From Xanthobacteraceae bacterium (GTDB lineage Bacteria; Pseudomonadota; Alphaproteobacteria; Rhizobiales; Xanthobacteraceae), in the NCBI GenBank assembly GCA_030043175.1, contig JASHYD010000559.1, forward strand, positions 1-6,590: 6,590 nucleotides of DNA. Direction: 5' to 3'. Below are positions 1 through 5,476 of the stretch, in pieces. Position numbers and translations under genes: made by a program. The stretch's first letter is position 1; each line of letters begins with the position of its first letter. The notes beneath the pieces were generated by a model. The model searched no databases, was not told the DNA's origin, and saw only the letters and a list, made by a program, of their open reading frames with translations.

Positions 1-1
1 C

Positions 2-157
2 AGAAATCAAGTTATCGGCGATGTGACATCGTACCGTTCCGGCGACGAAGTCGGCACGGATCGCGTCAATCGGTACATTTCTGATGGCGACGTCGCGCTG
101 GCGAGCCTTGCGGGAGGCCTCAAAGCTATGTCCGGCGCTAACTCGGGCCTGGCGTGA
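2..157 (+). CDS. C-terminal end of an unrecognised protein (5' partial)
   Basis: An open frame enters from the left edge and stops with TGA at 155-157, giving 51 residues. The composition is that of a real protein: balanced Asp, Gly, Ser and Val, regular GC-rich third positions, and an Ala/Gly/Ser-rich tail ending in SGANSGLA. Motifs visible are VTSYRSGDEVG and YISDGDVALASLAGGLKAMSG. I do not recognise the family. No signal peptide or membrane segment can be judged because the N-terminus is outside the window. No T-tailed hairpin follows the stop. Moderately sure it is coding, not sure of any function. Confidence 0.5.
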   Translation, partial: RNQVIGDVTSYRSGDEVGTDRVNRYISDGDVALASLAGGLKAMSGANSGLA

Positions 158-810
158 GAACCGTTGCATCCGCCTGGCACCGCCCCTTTTCAGCGCCTGA
201 GAAGGTCAGAGCAGCTCTGCTCGGCTCCCCGACCGGGTCGCCGGGTCGATGGTTTAATCGAGGCGGCAATGGCTCATATTTTCAATCACCGCAACGAGTA
301 ACGGCTTCATTTGCGTACCTCCGAGGGTTCGCGCTGCCGCAACTCCATGAGTTCGAGCGCGACCGGTGGGCCGAGTTCATCGGGCTGTGCGTCGAAGCAC
401 GCCACCACTTTTTGATCGCAGAGGCCCGCCAAACGACAAGGCCAGCGATCTTTGCCCATGCGAGTCAAAGCGGTATTTGCCCGATGAATTATGCACTCGG
501 CTCGTACTCAACCGCACTTGTTTTACGCCAGTAAGTTGATGAGTTAGCTCCATCAGCCCCAACTCGCGACCTCTGCTCAGCAGCATCCTGTTCGCCTCTC
601 CACCCGATCCACGTTCGGCGCAAGAGAGAAGCTAGCAGATCACCTTGCGACTGTCCGTTATTGTCCCGATCCTGGCGACTTGAGCGTTCCCGCAAATCGG
701 CAGCTACTTGGGGTACACCGGACGTGCTGCCGATGTAGTCGAAAAGGGCTGCCGTTGATCAAGCGCGACACTTGCCCTCGATGACCGAACCATCACTGGT
801 TTATCTTCAC

Positions 811-838
811 TCGCGCGCGCTCTCTCTCCCTCTCTCTG
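811..838. repeat. Alternating CG followed by a pyrimidine (CT) tract
   Basis: A short alternating CG run (812-820) passes directly into an almost pure pyrimidine stretch of CT repeats (820-837). This is low-complexity sequence with strong strand asymmetry. It lies about 175 bases upstream of the lactonase start, outside any supported gene. Alternating CG and polypyrimidine tracts can adopt non-B structures, but no function is shown. Confidence 0.6.
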
Positions 839-890
839 CGCACCGAAAAGCAAAGACCAAGCGGCCTGAGCGCGCTCGAAGCGCTGGCGA

Positions 891-913
891 TAATTGCACG
901 AGACACACAATTA
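891..913. promoter_or_regulatory. Dyad TAATTG-N11-CAATTA, possible operator
   Basis: Two perfect 6-base arms in dyad symmetry, separated by 11 bases, lie about 100 bases upstream of the lactonase start in a slightly AT-richer patch. Position and symmetry would suit a dimeric repressor or activator. Arms of this length are expected by chance several times in a window of this size, so the call is weak. Confidence 0.2.
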
Positions 914-1000
914 GATTGGCTCGCGCAGCGCATTTGCGGCAAAAATTCGCACAGAGTGTCGGGGCGGCGCCGGCTCAATCGTCTTCGAATCAAAGACAGA

Positions 1001-1007
1001 GAGGAGG
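1001..1007 (+). promoter_or_regulatory. Shine-Dalgarno site fixing the lactonase start
   Basis: GAGGAGG lies 5 bases before the ATG at 1013. The same frame is open upstream to another ATG at 956, but that one lacks a comparable site, and the extra 19 residues are Arg-rich and not part of the family. The site therefore decides the start at 1013. Confidence 0.8.
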
Positions 1008-1012
1008 CTTGT

Positions 1013-1861
1013 ATGTCGAAGCTGGAAGTTGTTTTGACGGGGCGGGTGTTCTTGGAATCGCCCCGATGGAGTGACGGCTGCCTGTGGGTGTCCGACTGGG
1101 GCGCGCATGAAGTATTGCGGATCGCCCCGGACGGCCAGGCCGAGGTGGCGGCCCGCACGAACTCGTTTCCGATGTGCATCGAACATCTGCCAGACGGTCG
1201 GCTGCTGATCGTCGATTCCTCGGAACTGCGCCTGGCGCGGCTCGAAGCGGATGGGACGCTCGCCACGCATGCCGACCTGAGTGCGCTTTCCTGCAGATCG
1301 GCCATCGGGAACGACATCGTAGTAGACGGCCGGGGGAACATTTACGTCAACGACGTGAATTTCGACTTTCCTGGCGGTGAGTTCCAGCCAGGTTGGGTGG
1401 CGCTGGTCACTCCGGACGCAGCGGTCCGCAAGGTCGCCGACGGCTTGGCTTTCCCGAACGGCATGGCGGTGACGCCTGACAATCGCACGCTGATCGTCGC
1501 CGAATCCTACGGCAAACGCCTGACGGCCTTCGACATCGCCGCGGATGGCAGCTTGGCTAACCGCCGCGTCTGGGCCGCGGTCGAGGGACCGCCGGACGGG
1601 ATCTGTTTCGATGCGGAGAACTGCGTATGGTACGCCGACGTTGCGAACCGGCGCTGCGTGCGCGTTGCCGAGGGCGGCCAAGTGATGCAGACCGTGGAGA
1701 CCGATCGTGGCGCCTTCTCTTGCGTTCTTGGCGGTCTTGAGCGAAGGACCCTATTCATCGTGGGTCAGGAATGGCGCGGCCCAGAGGGCATGGCCGATGG
1801 CGAGCCCACTGGCCAAGTGGTGGCCGCCGAAGCGCCTGCGCCAGCCGCCGGATGGCCGTGA
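1013..1861 (+). CDS. SMP-30/gluconolactonase-family sugar-lactone hydrolase
   Basis: A 282-residue soluble protein of the SMP-30/gluconolaconase/LRE-like family (COG3386 type), six-bladed beta-propellers that hydrolyse sugar lactones with one bound divalent metal. Visible family marks are the N-terminal LESPRW with the metal-ligand Glu at residue 15, IGNDIVVDGRGN with Asn100/Asp101, AFPNGMAVTPD with Asn149, and EGPPDGICFDAE with Asp195; these match the metal and catalytic positions Glu, Asn, Asn and Asp of the family. The end (IVGQEWRGPE, then GQVVAAEAPAPAAGWP) is the usual family C-terminus, so the protein is full length. No signal peptide is seen, so it is probably cytoplasmic. It stands alone: no sugar transporter or dehydrogenase gene is nearby, so the substrate (gluconolactone or another aldonolactone) cannot be named. 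The start is fixed by a strong ribosome binding site. Confidence 0.92.
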   Translation: MSKLEVVLTGRVFLESPRWSDGCLWVSDWGAHEVLRIAPDGQAEVAARTNSFPMCIEHLPDGRLLIVDSSELRLARLEADGTLATHADLSALSCRSAIGNDIVVDGRGNIYVNDVNFDFPGGEFQPGWVALVTPDAAVRKVADGLAFPNGMAVTPDNRTLIVAESYGKRLTAFDIAADGSLANRRVWAAVEGPPDGICFDAENCVWYADVANRRCVRVAEGGQVMQTVETDRGAFSCVLGGLERRTLFIVGQEWRGPEGMADGEPTGQVVAAEAPAPAAGWP

Positions 1862-1867
1862 AGGACA

Positions 1868-2038
1868 TTAGTGGGCGGCCATCGCGGCTGGCCACTGTGT
1901 GTCGGGATCGGAGAGACGATCCAGAAAATCCAAAATGACGTCCAAGGCTATTGCTTCAAGGACGCCTGTACGAGGTGGCCGCAGTTTGTGCTTAACCGGG
2001 TCGATCAGGTCATCTGGAACGTGGATGACGATATCCAA
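1868..2038 (-). CDS. Possible small antitoxin-like protein (UPF0175-like N-terminus), perhaps a remnant
   Basis: A minus-strand frame of 56 residues starts at a TTG (2036-2038), with GGAG five bases upstream, and stops at 1868. It begins LDIVIHVPDDLIDPVK and continues to VLEAIALDVILDFLDRL. The pattern of a short beta strand, PDDL, then a helix with LEAIAL resembles the N-terminal half of UPF0175-type antitoxin-like proteins, which are usually about 80-95 residues with a C-terminal helix-turn-helix. Here the second half is absent or does not match, so this may be a truncated remnant. No toxin gene is adjacent. Its 3' end lies only 7 bases from the convergent lactonase stop. The resemblance is from memory and unverified; a chance frame is quite possible. 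Confidence 0.28.
   Translation of the reverse strand: MDIVIHVPDDLIDPVKHKLRPPRTGVLEAIALDVILDFLDRLSDPDTQWPAAMAAH
1870..1896. terminator. Imperfect hairpin just after the lactonase stop
   Basis: AGTGG and CCA pair with TGG and CCACT to give an 8-pair stem with a 4-base bulge and a 7-base loop, starting 9 bases after the stop codon. There is no T tract on the plus strand, so it is at best a weak or Rho-assisted terminator or an mRNA 3'-end stabiliser. Confidence 0.22.
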
Positions 2039-2197
2039 ACTTACTCCACTCTTCCCGCCGAGGGAGCGCGGGCCGTTCCGAAAAATAAAAGCAGATATGA
2101 ATGGGCTGACCCCGTTAACAAGGAGAGCCGCACCGTTCAATGCCCATTCTTTCCTTTGCATAAGACGAGTCTGTGGCCTGGTTTGCTTGCACCACGA

Positions 2198-2365
2198 TCA
2201 TGGACGCGTAAGGAACCTCAAGTAGAACGCTGCGGACACTAAGACAATGCCAATGTTAACTATCAGCCGTTCCCAGAATCTTTTTCTGAAGAAAACGAGA
2301 TCTACACCGACTATAACGCCTGCCATCGCCACCACGTAGAGTACCACAGCTATCCGTCTGTGCAT
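2198..2365 (-). CDS. Small two-helix membrane protein, function unknown
   Basis: A 55-residue minus-strand gene runs from ATG (2365-2363) to TGA (2200-2198). The sequence begins MHRRIAVVLYVVAMAGVIVG. Residues 5-26 form a hydrophobic helix; a charged loop follows (RKRFWERL, residues 27-34); residues 35-51 form a second hydrophobic helix; and the end is LRFLTRP. Positive charges at the N-terminus, loop and C-terminus fit an inner-membrane hairpin, although the charged loop makes the topology uncertain. The pattern is highly organised for so short a frame and resembles small conserved membrane proteins of unknown function in proteobacteria, as I recall them. The ribosome binding site is weak. 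It is below usual length cut-offs and easily missed. It follows the LysR remnant on the same strand. No function is assigned. Confidence 0.72.
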   Translation of the reverse strand: MHRRIAVVLYVVAMAGVIVGVDLVFFRKRFWERLIVNIGIVLVSAAFYLRFLTRP

Positions 2366-2492
2366 TGACTTTAAAGGCTCTGTGAGAGGCCCGCCTCAGT
2401 TAGCGATCCTCCCCCATTCTTACGCGGCAACACACTTCCTATCCTCGCCCACCTCTGCCGACTTGCGCGTTGCACAAAGTGGGAGCGGCTAG

Positions 2493-2666
2493 CTTAACTA
2501 GCTGGGGTACTTCGAACGCGCCGGTCGTGTTATCGGCACAGTTGACCACGGGCTGGACGCGCCCAGTCCGCTCCGCGCCATGAGTGCGGGACCAGTAACC
2601 CTCAAGAAACACCAAGAGCAGCGAGAAGTCCAAACGGTCGAGTTTCGTGACATCAATATCGATTAT
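2493..2666 (-). pseudogene. Eroded N-terminal helix-turn-helix of a LysR-type regulator
   Basis: On the minus strand a frame without a proper start codon (ATA where an ATG would be expected, at 2666) reads DVTKLDRLDFSLLLVFLE, then GAERTGRVQPVVN, then GAFEVPQLVK. This follows the order and spacing of the LysR N-terminus: KLDLNLLVVF, then the AAERLGxxQPAVS recognition helix, then ARLREAFDDPLFVR. The recognition-helix region is about two residues short and several core residues are changed. The frame continues to a stop at 2439 without further resemblance, and the roughly 230-residue effector domain is absent. LysR genes often lie divergent from their target; here the divergent neighbour is the globin gene 180 bases away, so it may once have regulated it (inference). 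The match is partial and unverified. Confidence 0.5.
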
Positions 2667-2849
2667 TCGCCGAATTCAATATCCTGCATATCCAATTTAG
2701 TCTAGGACTCCGTTGCGCAATATGATGCCGCGACCTGGGGGCTTGCCGCCCGAGCGTCGGGCTGCTCGCTAACCGAACGGCCATGAAGCGTCAAGCAACC
2801 TGAAGCGCTACCGAAGATGTCGGGCGCACGCGACAAGTTGGAGTGGTTC
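2667..2849 (+). promoter_or_regulatory. Globin upstream region: AT-rich patch, -10-like box, small hairpin
   Basis: The stretch from about 2640 to 2725 is clearly more AT-rich than its surroundings, as expected for a promoter. TATGAT at 2721-2726 is a good -10-like hexamer, but no convincing -35 box is seen at the right distance. Downstream, at 2748-2762, GCCCGA-GCG-TCGGGC forms a perfect 6-pair stem with a 3-base loop that would lie in the globin leader. I see no clear FNR or NsrR site. Confidence 0.3.
2840..2843 (+). promoter_or_regulatory. Ribosome binding site supporting the inner globin start
   Basis: GGAG lies 6 bases before the ATG at 2850. The outer in-frame ATG at 2817 has only a poor upstream match, and the 11 residues it would add are not part of the globin fold. 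The inner start gives the family-typical beginning (MPSLFEFAGG). Confidence 0.55.
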
Positions 2850-3296
2850 ATGCCATCACTGTTTGAATTCGCTGGCGGTGAAGAAGCGCTTCATCGTCTG
2901 GAGAGCGTATTCTATGCGAGCGTCCTCGCAGACCCGCTGTTGAAACCGCTGTTTGGAGGCGGCAAGCCCGAGCATGTCGATCGTCTGACCGCGTTTACAG
3001 CGGAGTCATTTGGCGGACCGGACCGGTTCAGCCGCGAGCTCGGGTTCACCCATTTGATTGCCGTCCACCGTGGACTCCATATTGGAGAAGAGCAGCGGGC
3101 GCGCTTCGTGGAGCTCTACATTGCGGCTTTGGACAAAGCCGGTATGCCTAACGACGAAGCGTTCCGCGAGGCTGTCCGCGAGCATGTCGAATTCGGCTCC
3201 CGCGTGGCGATGCAGAACTCGAACGCGGCGACCGATGCCGAGCTCCACCCACTGCGGGCGGTCCCGAAATGGACCTGGCCGGGCGACAAGTCGTGA
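2850..3296 (+). CDS. Truncated hemoglobin, group II-like
   Basis: A 148-residue cytoplasmic 2-on-2 globin that binds heme and O2 or NO. The order of motifs is FEFAGGEEALHRLESVFY (helices A-B, with Phe21-Tyr22 at B9/B10), LADPLLKPLF, AFTAESFGGPDRF (the E-helix region), then AVHRGLHIGEEQ, in which His73 is the expected proximal F8 ligand from the H-x4-I spacing. The C-terminus HPLRAVPKWTW is a tail typical of one group II subgroup. Canonical group II proteins have Trp at G8, eight residues after that Ile; here it is Phe86 (ARFVELY), so the distal pocket would differ. In-frame ATG at 2817 is an alternative start. It is a single gene with no reductase next to it. A role in NO or O2 chemistry is usual for the family but not shown here. 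Confidence 0.9.
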   Translation: MPSLFEFAGGEEALHRLESVFYASVLADPLLKPLFGGGKPEHVDRLTAFTAESFGGPDRFSRELGFTHLIAVHRGLHIGEEQRARFVELYIAALDKAGMPNDEAFREAVREHVEFGSRVAMQNSNAATDAELHPLRAVPKWTWPGDKS

Positions 3297-3678
3297 CTGC
3301 TGAGGAGCCTTGCGCTTGAGCCGGCGCTGCCTCGATCAGGCAGACGACCTGATCTGGAATAAGCACCCGCGGCAGCTTCCGCAGATAGTGCCAATCATCT
3401 TCATAGATGCCGCTCAGTATTACCCGCCGCCTCCGGCAATGCCATTGCCCCCTTCAGGCGATTCCAGCAACCGATGCCGCCGTCGTGCGAGCGGCATAGA
3501 ACGCCTTGGCCGCCTCGACACCACGCGTATAGAGCTCATTCTAGACGAAACTTCCGTGAGTCACAGCTTCCTCCGTGTTGCTGGGGAACAGCGGTTGTGA
3601 TGCGAACGTCCTTGTGGAGGTGGCCCTCGACCCGTTTGCTGACCTGAGTAACGGTGCTCGCCCCGCATATTCACATAT
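3297..3678. other. Gap with no intact gene; coding-like minus-strand scraps
   Basis: No frame here is convincing as a whole gene. On the minus strand, successive pieces look like eroded coding sequence: ASTVTQVSKRVEGHLHKDVR and beyond (about 3660-3545), then NELYTRGVEAAKAFYAARTT (about 3545-3463), and in that same frame, after a single stop, LSGIYEDDWHYLRKLPRVLI (about 3420-3361). I do not recognise the family. The plus-strand frame from 3310 to 3600 is Arg/Pro-rich and looks like a shadow of these. Confidence 0.3.
3327..3354 (+). terminator. Two overlapping, mutually exclusive hairpins after the globin gene
   Basis: CTGCCT (3327-3332) pairs with AGGCAG (3338-3343) across a 5-base loop. GATCAGG (3334-3340) pairs with CCTGATC (3348-3354) across a 7-base loop. 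Both stems are perfect and they compete for the shared AGG at 3338-3340. The set starts 30 bases after the globin stop. There is no T tract, so an intrinsic terminator is not proven; it may be a 3' stabiliser or a remnant of other sequence. Confidence 0.3.
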
Positions 3679-4099
3679 TCAATCGCCGGAGTCCTTGGTC
3701 GTCGCCTTCCGGAGTTGCTTGAGCTTGCCACCGCCTCCATACAACCACCGTTCGCTTCTTCGCGCGGGAAAGGGCATGGCGAAGTAGGTCACGCACAGAC
3801 GAGGAGTGCGCTTGTGATCGCCGTGCGCAAAAGAAACGGCAGGTCCGCATAGAGCGGCGCCACAAGCCACAGGGTTATGGTTACGAGAGCCCAGATGCCG
3901 ATCCATGTCAGCACGGCCATTCGATGTCGTGACGGGGCAGGCACACCGGACGGGATGTCAAACCAAGCTTCCATCCCGGTAAGTTGTTCGCGCGTGGCAC
4001 GCGGTGCCAGGGCCTCAGACGCGCCGCCAAGGCTCGCCGCTCAGGGGAGTTCTCCCAGGTGCGGAGGCTTTGCTCGTCGGCGAAGCGGTAAATGCCACC
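3679..4099 (-). pseudogene. 3' part of an antibiotic-biosynthesis-monooxygenase-like membrane protein gene, frameshifted
   Basis: Three consecutive minus-strand frames together give one recognisable protein end. Frame 1 (about 4099-4020) reads GGIYRFADEQSLRTWENSPE, the last part of an ABM ferredoxin-like domain. Frame 2 (about 4020-3789) reads SEALAPRATREQLTGMEAWF, then DIPS, then two hydrophobic helices beginning MAVLTWIGIWALVTITLWLV and LPFLLRTAITSALLVCA. Frame 3 (3790-3679) reads TYFAMPFPARRSERWLYGGG and ends in TGA. This is the C-terminal layout of ABM proteins with a two-helix membrane anchor (COG3224 type). Both shifts fit loss of one base, near 4017-4022 and near 3789-3793. About the first 60-70 residues are missing: they are replaced by the CoA-transferase gene. 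Function of intact members is poorly known; this copy is very unlikely to work. Confidence 0.72.
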
Positions 4100-4101
4100 C
4101 C

Positions 4102-5397
4102 CCAACTCGTCGCCTCCTCTCCTGGCGCGTAGTCCGCATCGGTCGGGGGCATGAACGCTGTCGGGGAAACTTCTGCAACCGGCTTTTCCAGCAGCAGGGC
4201 CGTGCGCGCCAACGACAGGCGGGCAGTGATGGCGCCGTTGCCGCGCACGCCGTCGATCAAGCCGCGCACGACGGCGGCGGCCATCAGATAGCCCGTGGCG
4301 TGATCGAGCGCCTGGACGGGAAGTGGCACCGGCCGATCGGCCCGCTGCCACGCCATCCCGACCGCAGCGATGCCGACCGACATCTGCACGAGGCTGTCGA
4401 ACCCCCGCCGCGCTCGCCATGGTCCCGACCAGCCATAGGCATTGAGTGTCACGTCGATCAGCCCTGGGCGTATCGCACGGCTGCGCGCGTCGTCATATCC
4501 AAGGGCCTCCAGAACACCTGGACGATAGCCATGGACCAGCACGTCGGCTTGCGCCAGCAGACGCTCGAACGTGTCGCGATCTGCGGCGGCATGAAGGTCG
4601 AGCCGCGCGCACTGCTTGCCAAGCGTGACCTCGGCGACGACGCCGGGCTCGTCCCATCCGGGCGGATCGATACGCAGCACGTCGGCGCCGCAACCGGCGA
4701 GGAAGCGCGTCGCAATCGGCCCGGCAAGGACCCGCGTGAGATCGAGCACCCTCAAGCCGTCCAGTGGCCGGTCGGGTGACGGCCGCCATGTTATCGGCTC
4801 GGCCGCAGTCGCCGTGAACGCGATTAGCGGCTCCGCCGCGACTGCGTTCCCCTGCGGGTGGTTGGCCCATTCCCGTGTGGTTCGCATCGCCGCGCACAGC
4901 CGCCGGCGCTGACGACCGCCTGCTCCAGTGCGTCCGCCGGCCAGGCCTCCACCGCACCGGCGACAGCGCCACGCTCTTCCTTGCAGCCGAGGACGCGCAT
5001 CGTCGCCGCGCGGTGCCGCGGGGCGTTGGTATGGAGCCTGATCCAGCCATCGGCGGCACGATAGTCGCCGGCCATGGCGTCCCAGGCGGGCGGCACCTCC
5101 CAGCCCAGCGGCCGGAACGACCAGCCGAACCATAGGGATGCGAGCCGCCGGTCGACGGTGACGGCAGGCGCCGCGCTGAACAGACCAACGAGCTCCGATA
5201 CGGCAAGCGACGCGGCGCCGATCGTAGCCGCCGCCAATTCGGTCACCGGGAAGACCGACGGAAGTGCGTCCGACCTTTCGAGGTGCAGCCCATCAAGGGA
5301 GGATACTGGCATCGAGCGTGTCCCAGATTGCGCTCACGAGTGATTGGGTCGTCGCACTGCCCGCCGGCAATGTCTCATTCGAAACATCCGCACGCAT
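4102..5397 (-). pseudogene. CaiB/BaiF (family III) CoA-transferase, two-domain type, frameshifted and 3'-truncated
   Basis: The start is ATG at 5397 with an excellent ribosome binding site. Frame 1 (5397-about 5300) ends at TGA 5295-5293 and covers TTQSLVSAIWDTLDASIL. Frame 2 (about 5300-4893) carries LPSVFPVTELAAATIGAASL, LWFGWSFRPLGWEVPPAWDA and GWIRLHTNAPRHR. Frame 3 (about 4893-4102) carries RPLDGLRVLDLTRVLAGPIA, the standard CaiB-domain start near 4767, and RRGFDSLVQMSVGIAAVG, where the Asp codon at 4398-4396 fits the catalytic aspartate. The first shift fits one extra base near 5296-5305; the second fits one missing base near 4889-4895. The reading ends at DADYAPGEEATSWG, about 30 residues before the normal end, then runs into unrelated sequence to a stop at 4015. 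Intact members move CoA between carboxylic acids. The substrate is unknown; the divergent citrate synthase homologue suggests organic-acid metabolism. Confidence 0.82.
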
Positions 5398-5405
5398 GGT
5401 TTGAG

Positions 5406-5412
5406 CCTCCTT
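5406..5412 (-). promoter_or_regulatory. Shine-Dalgarno site of the CoA-transferase gene
   Basis: On the minus strand AAGGAGG lies 8 bases before the ATG at 5397. It fixes the start, and shows that the N-terminal frame ending at 5293 is the true beginning of the frameshifted gene rather than the ATG at 5312. Confidence 0.75.
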
Positions 5413-5475
5413 GATCCGCGGCAGGAAACTCTGTTCCAACGGGTCGGGAGCATCAATCTTGATACATCGAATCAA
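5411..5475. promoter_or_regulatory. Divergent control region with a palindrome and repeated TTGAT/ATCAA half-sites
   Basis: The 79 bases between the two divergent starts hold ATCAA-TC-TTGAT (5452-5463), a palindrome with a 2-base centre, plus another ATCAA at 5471-5475 ending just before the citrate synthase ATG. A fourth copy, TTGAT at 5411-5415, overlaps the CoA-transferase ribosome binding site. Such spacing would let one dimeric regulator cover both promoters. The citrate synthase homologue itself carries an N-terminal helix-turn-helix and is a natural candidate; this is inference. No clear -35/-10 pair is seen. Confidence 0.4.
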
Positions 5476-5476
5476 C

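Larger units (their letters stand above)
158..1012. other. Long stretch without a convincing gene
   Basis: About 850 bases lie between the left partial gene and the lactonase. Several frames are open here on both strands, but they are rich in Arg, Ser, His and Pro and resemble no family I know. The most protein-like piece is a minus-strand frame from an ATG at 459 to TGA at 307 (50 residues, with FDAQPDELGPPVALELMELR); it has no ribosome binding site and may be a remnant. Other contents are a tandem duplication of CCGGGTCG at 233-248, an imperfect palindrome GAGCAG-CT-CTGCTC at 209-222, a CG then CT tract at 811-838 and a dyad at 891-913. Confidence 0.5.

Noticed and set aside
154..534. A 126-codon plus-strand open frame after the left partial gene
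   Set aside because: Its ATG overlaps the stop of the preceding frame, there is no ribosome binding site, the composition is rich in Arg, Ser, His and Pro, and no family pattern is visible. It is more likely chance openness in GC-rich DNA.
756..763. TTGATCAA as a possible FNR-type site
   Set aside because: FNR sites need TTGAT-N4-ATCAA. Here the half-sites are fused with no spacer and no gene start lies nearby.
793..1681. Long minus-strand open frames opposite the lactonase gene
   Set aside because: They are antisense shadows of a well-supported gene, with Arg/Ser/Ala-rich translations and no family features.
1871..2242. Plus-strand open frames after the lactonase (up to 123 codons)
   Set aside because: They show no recognisable motifs and no ribosome binding site, and they oppose the minus-strand small protein genes, which have better sequence character.
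3908..4420. A 170-codon minus-strand open frame as one gene
   Set aside because: Only the part around IYRFADEQ to AARL (about 4099-4020) is meaningful, as ABM remnant. Upstream it is an out-of-frame reading of the CoA-transferase and downstream an out-of-frame reading of the ABM gene.
3877..4779. A 300-codon plus-strand open frame opposite the ABM and CoA-transferase remnants
   Set aside because: It runs antisense to clear homology on the minus strand, and its translation is Arg/His/Gly-rich without family features.
4493..5206. A 237-codon minus-strand open frame within the CoA-transferase region
   Set aside because: It is the third, Arg/Ser-rich frame; the CoA-transferase motifs lie in the other two frames.
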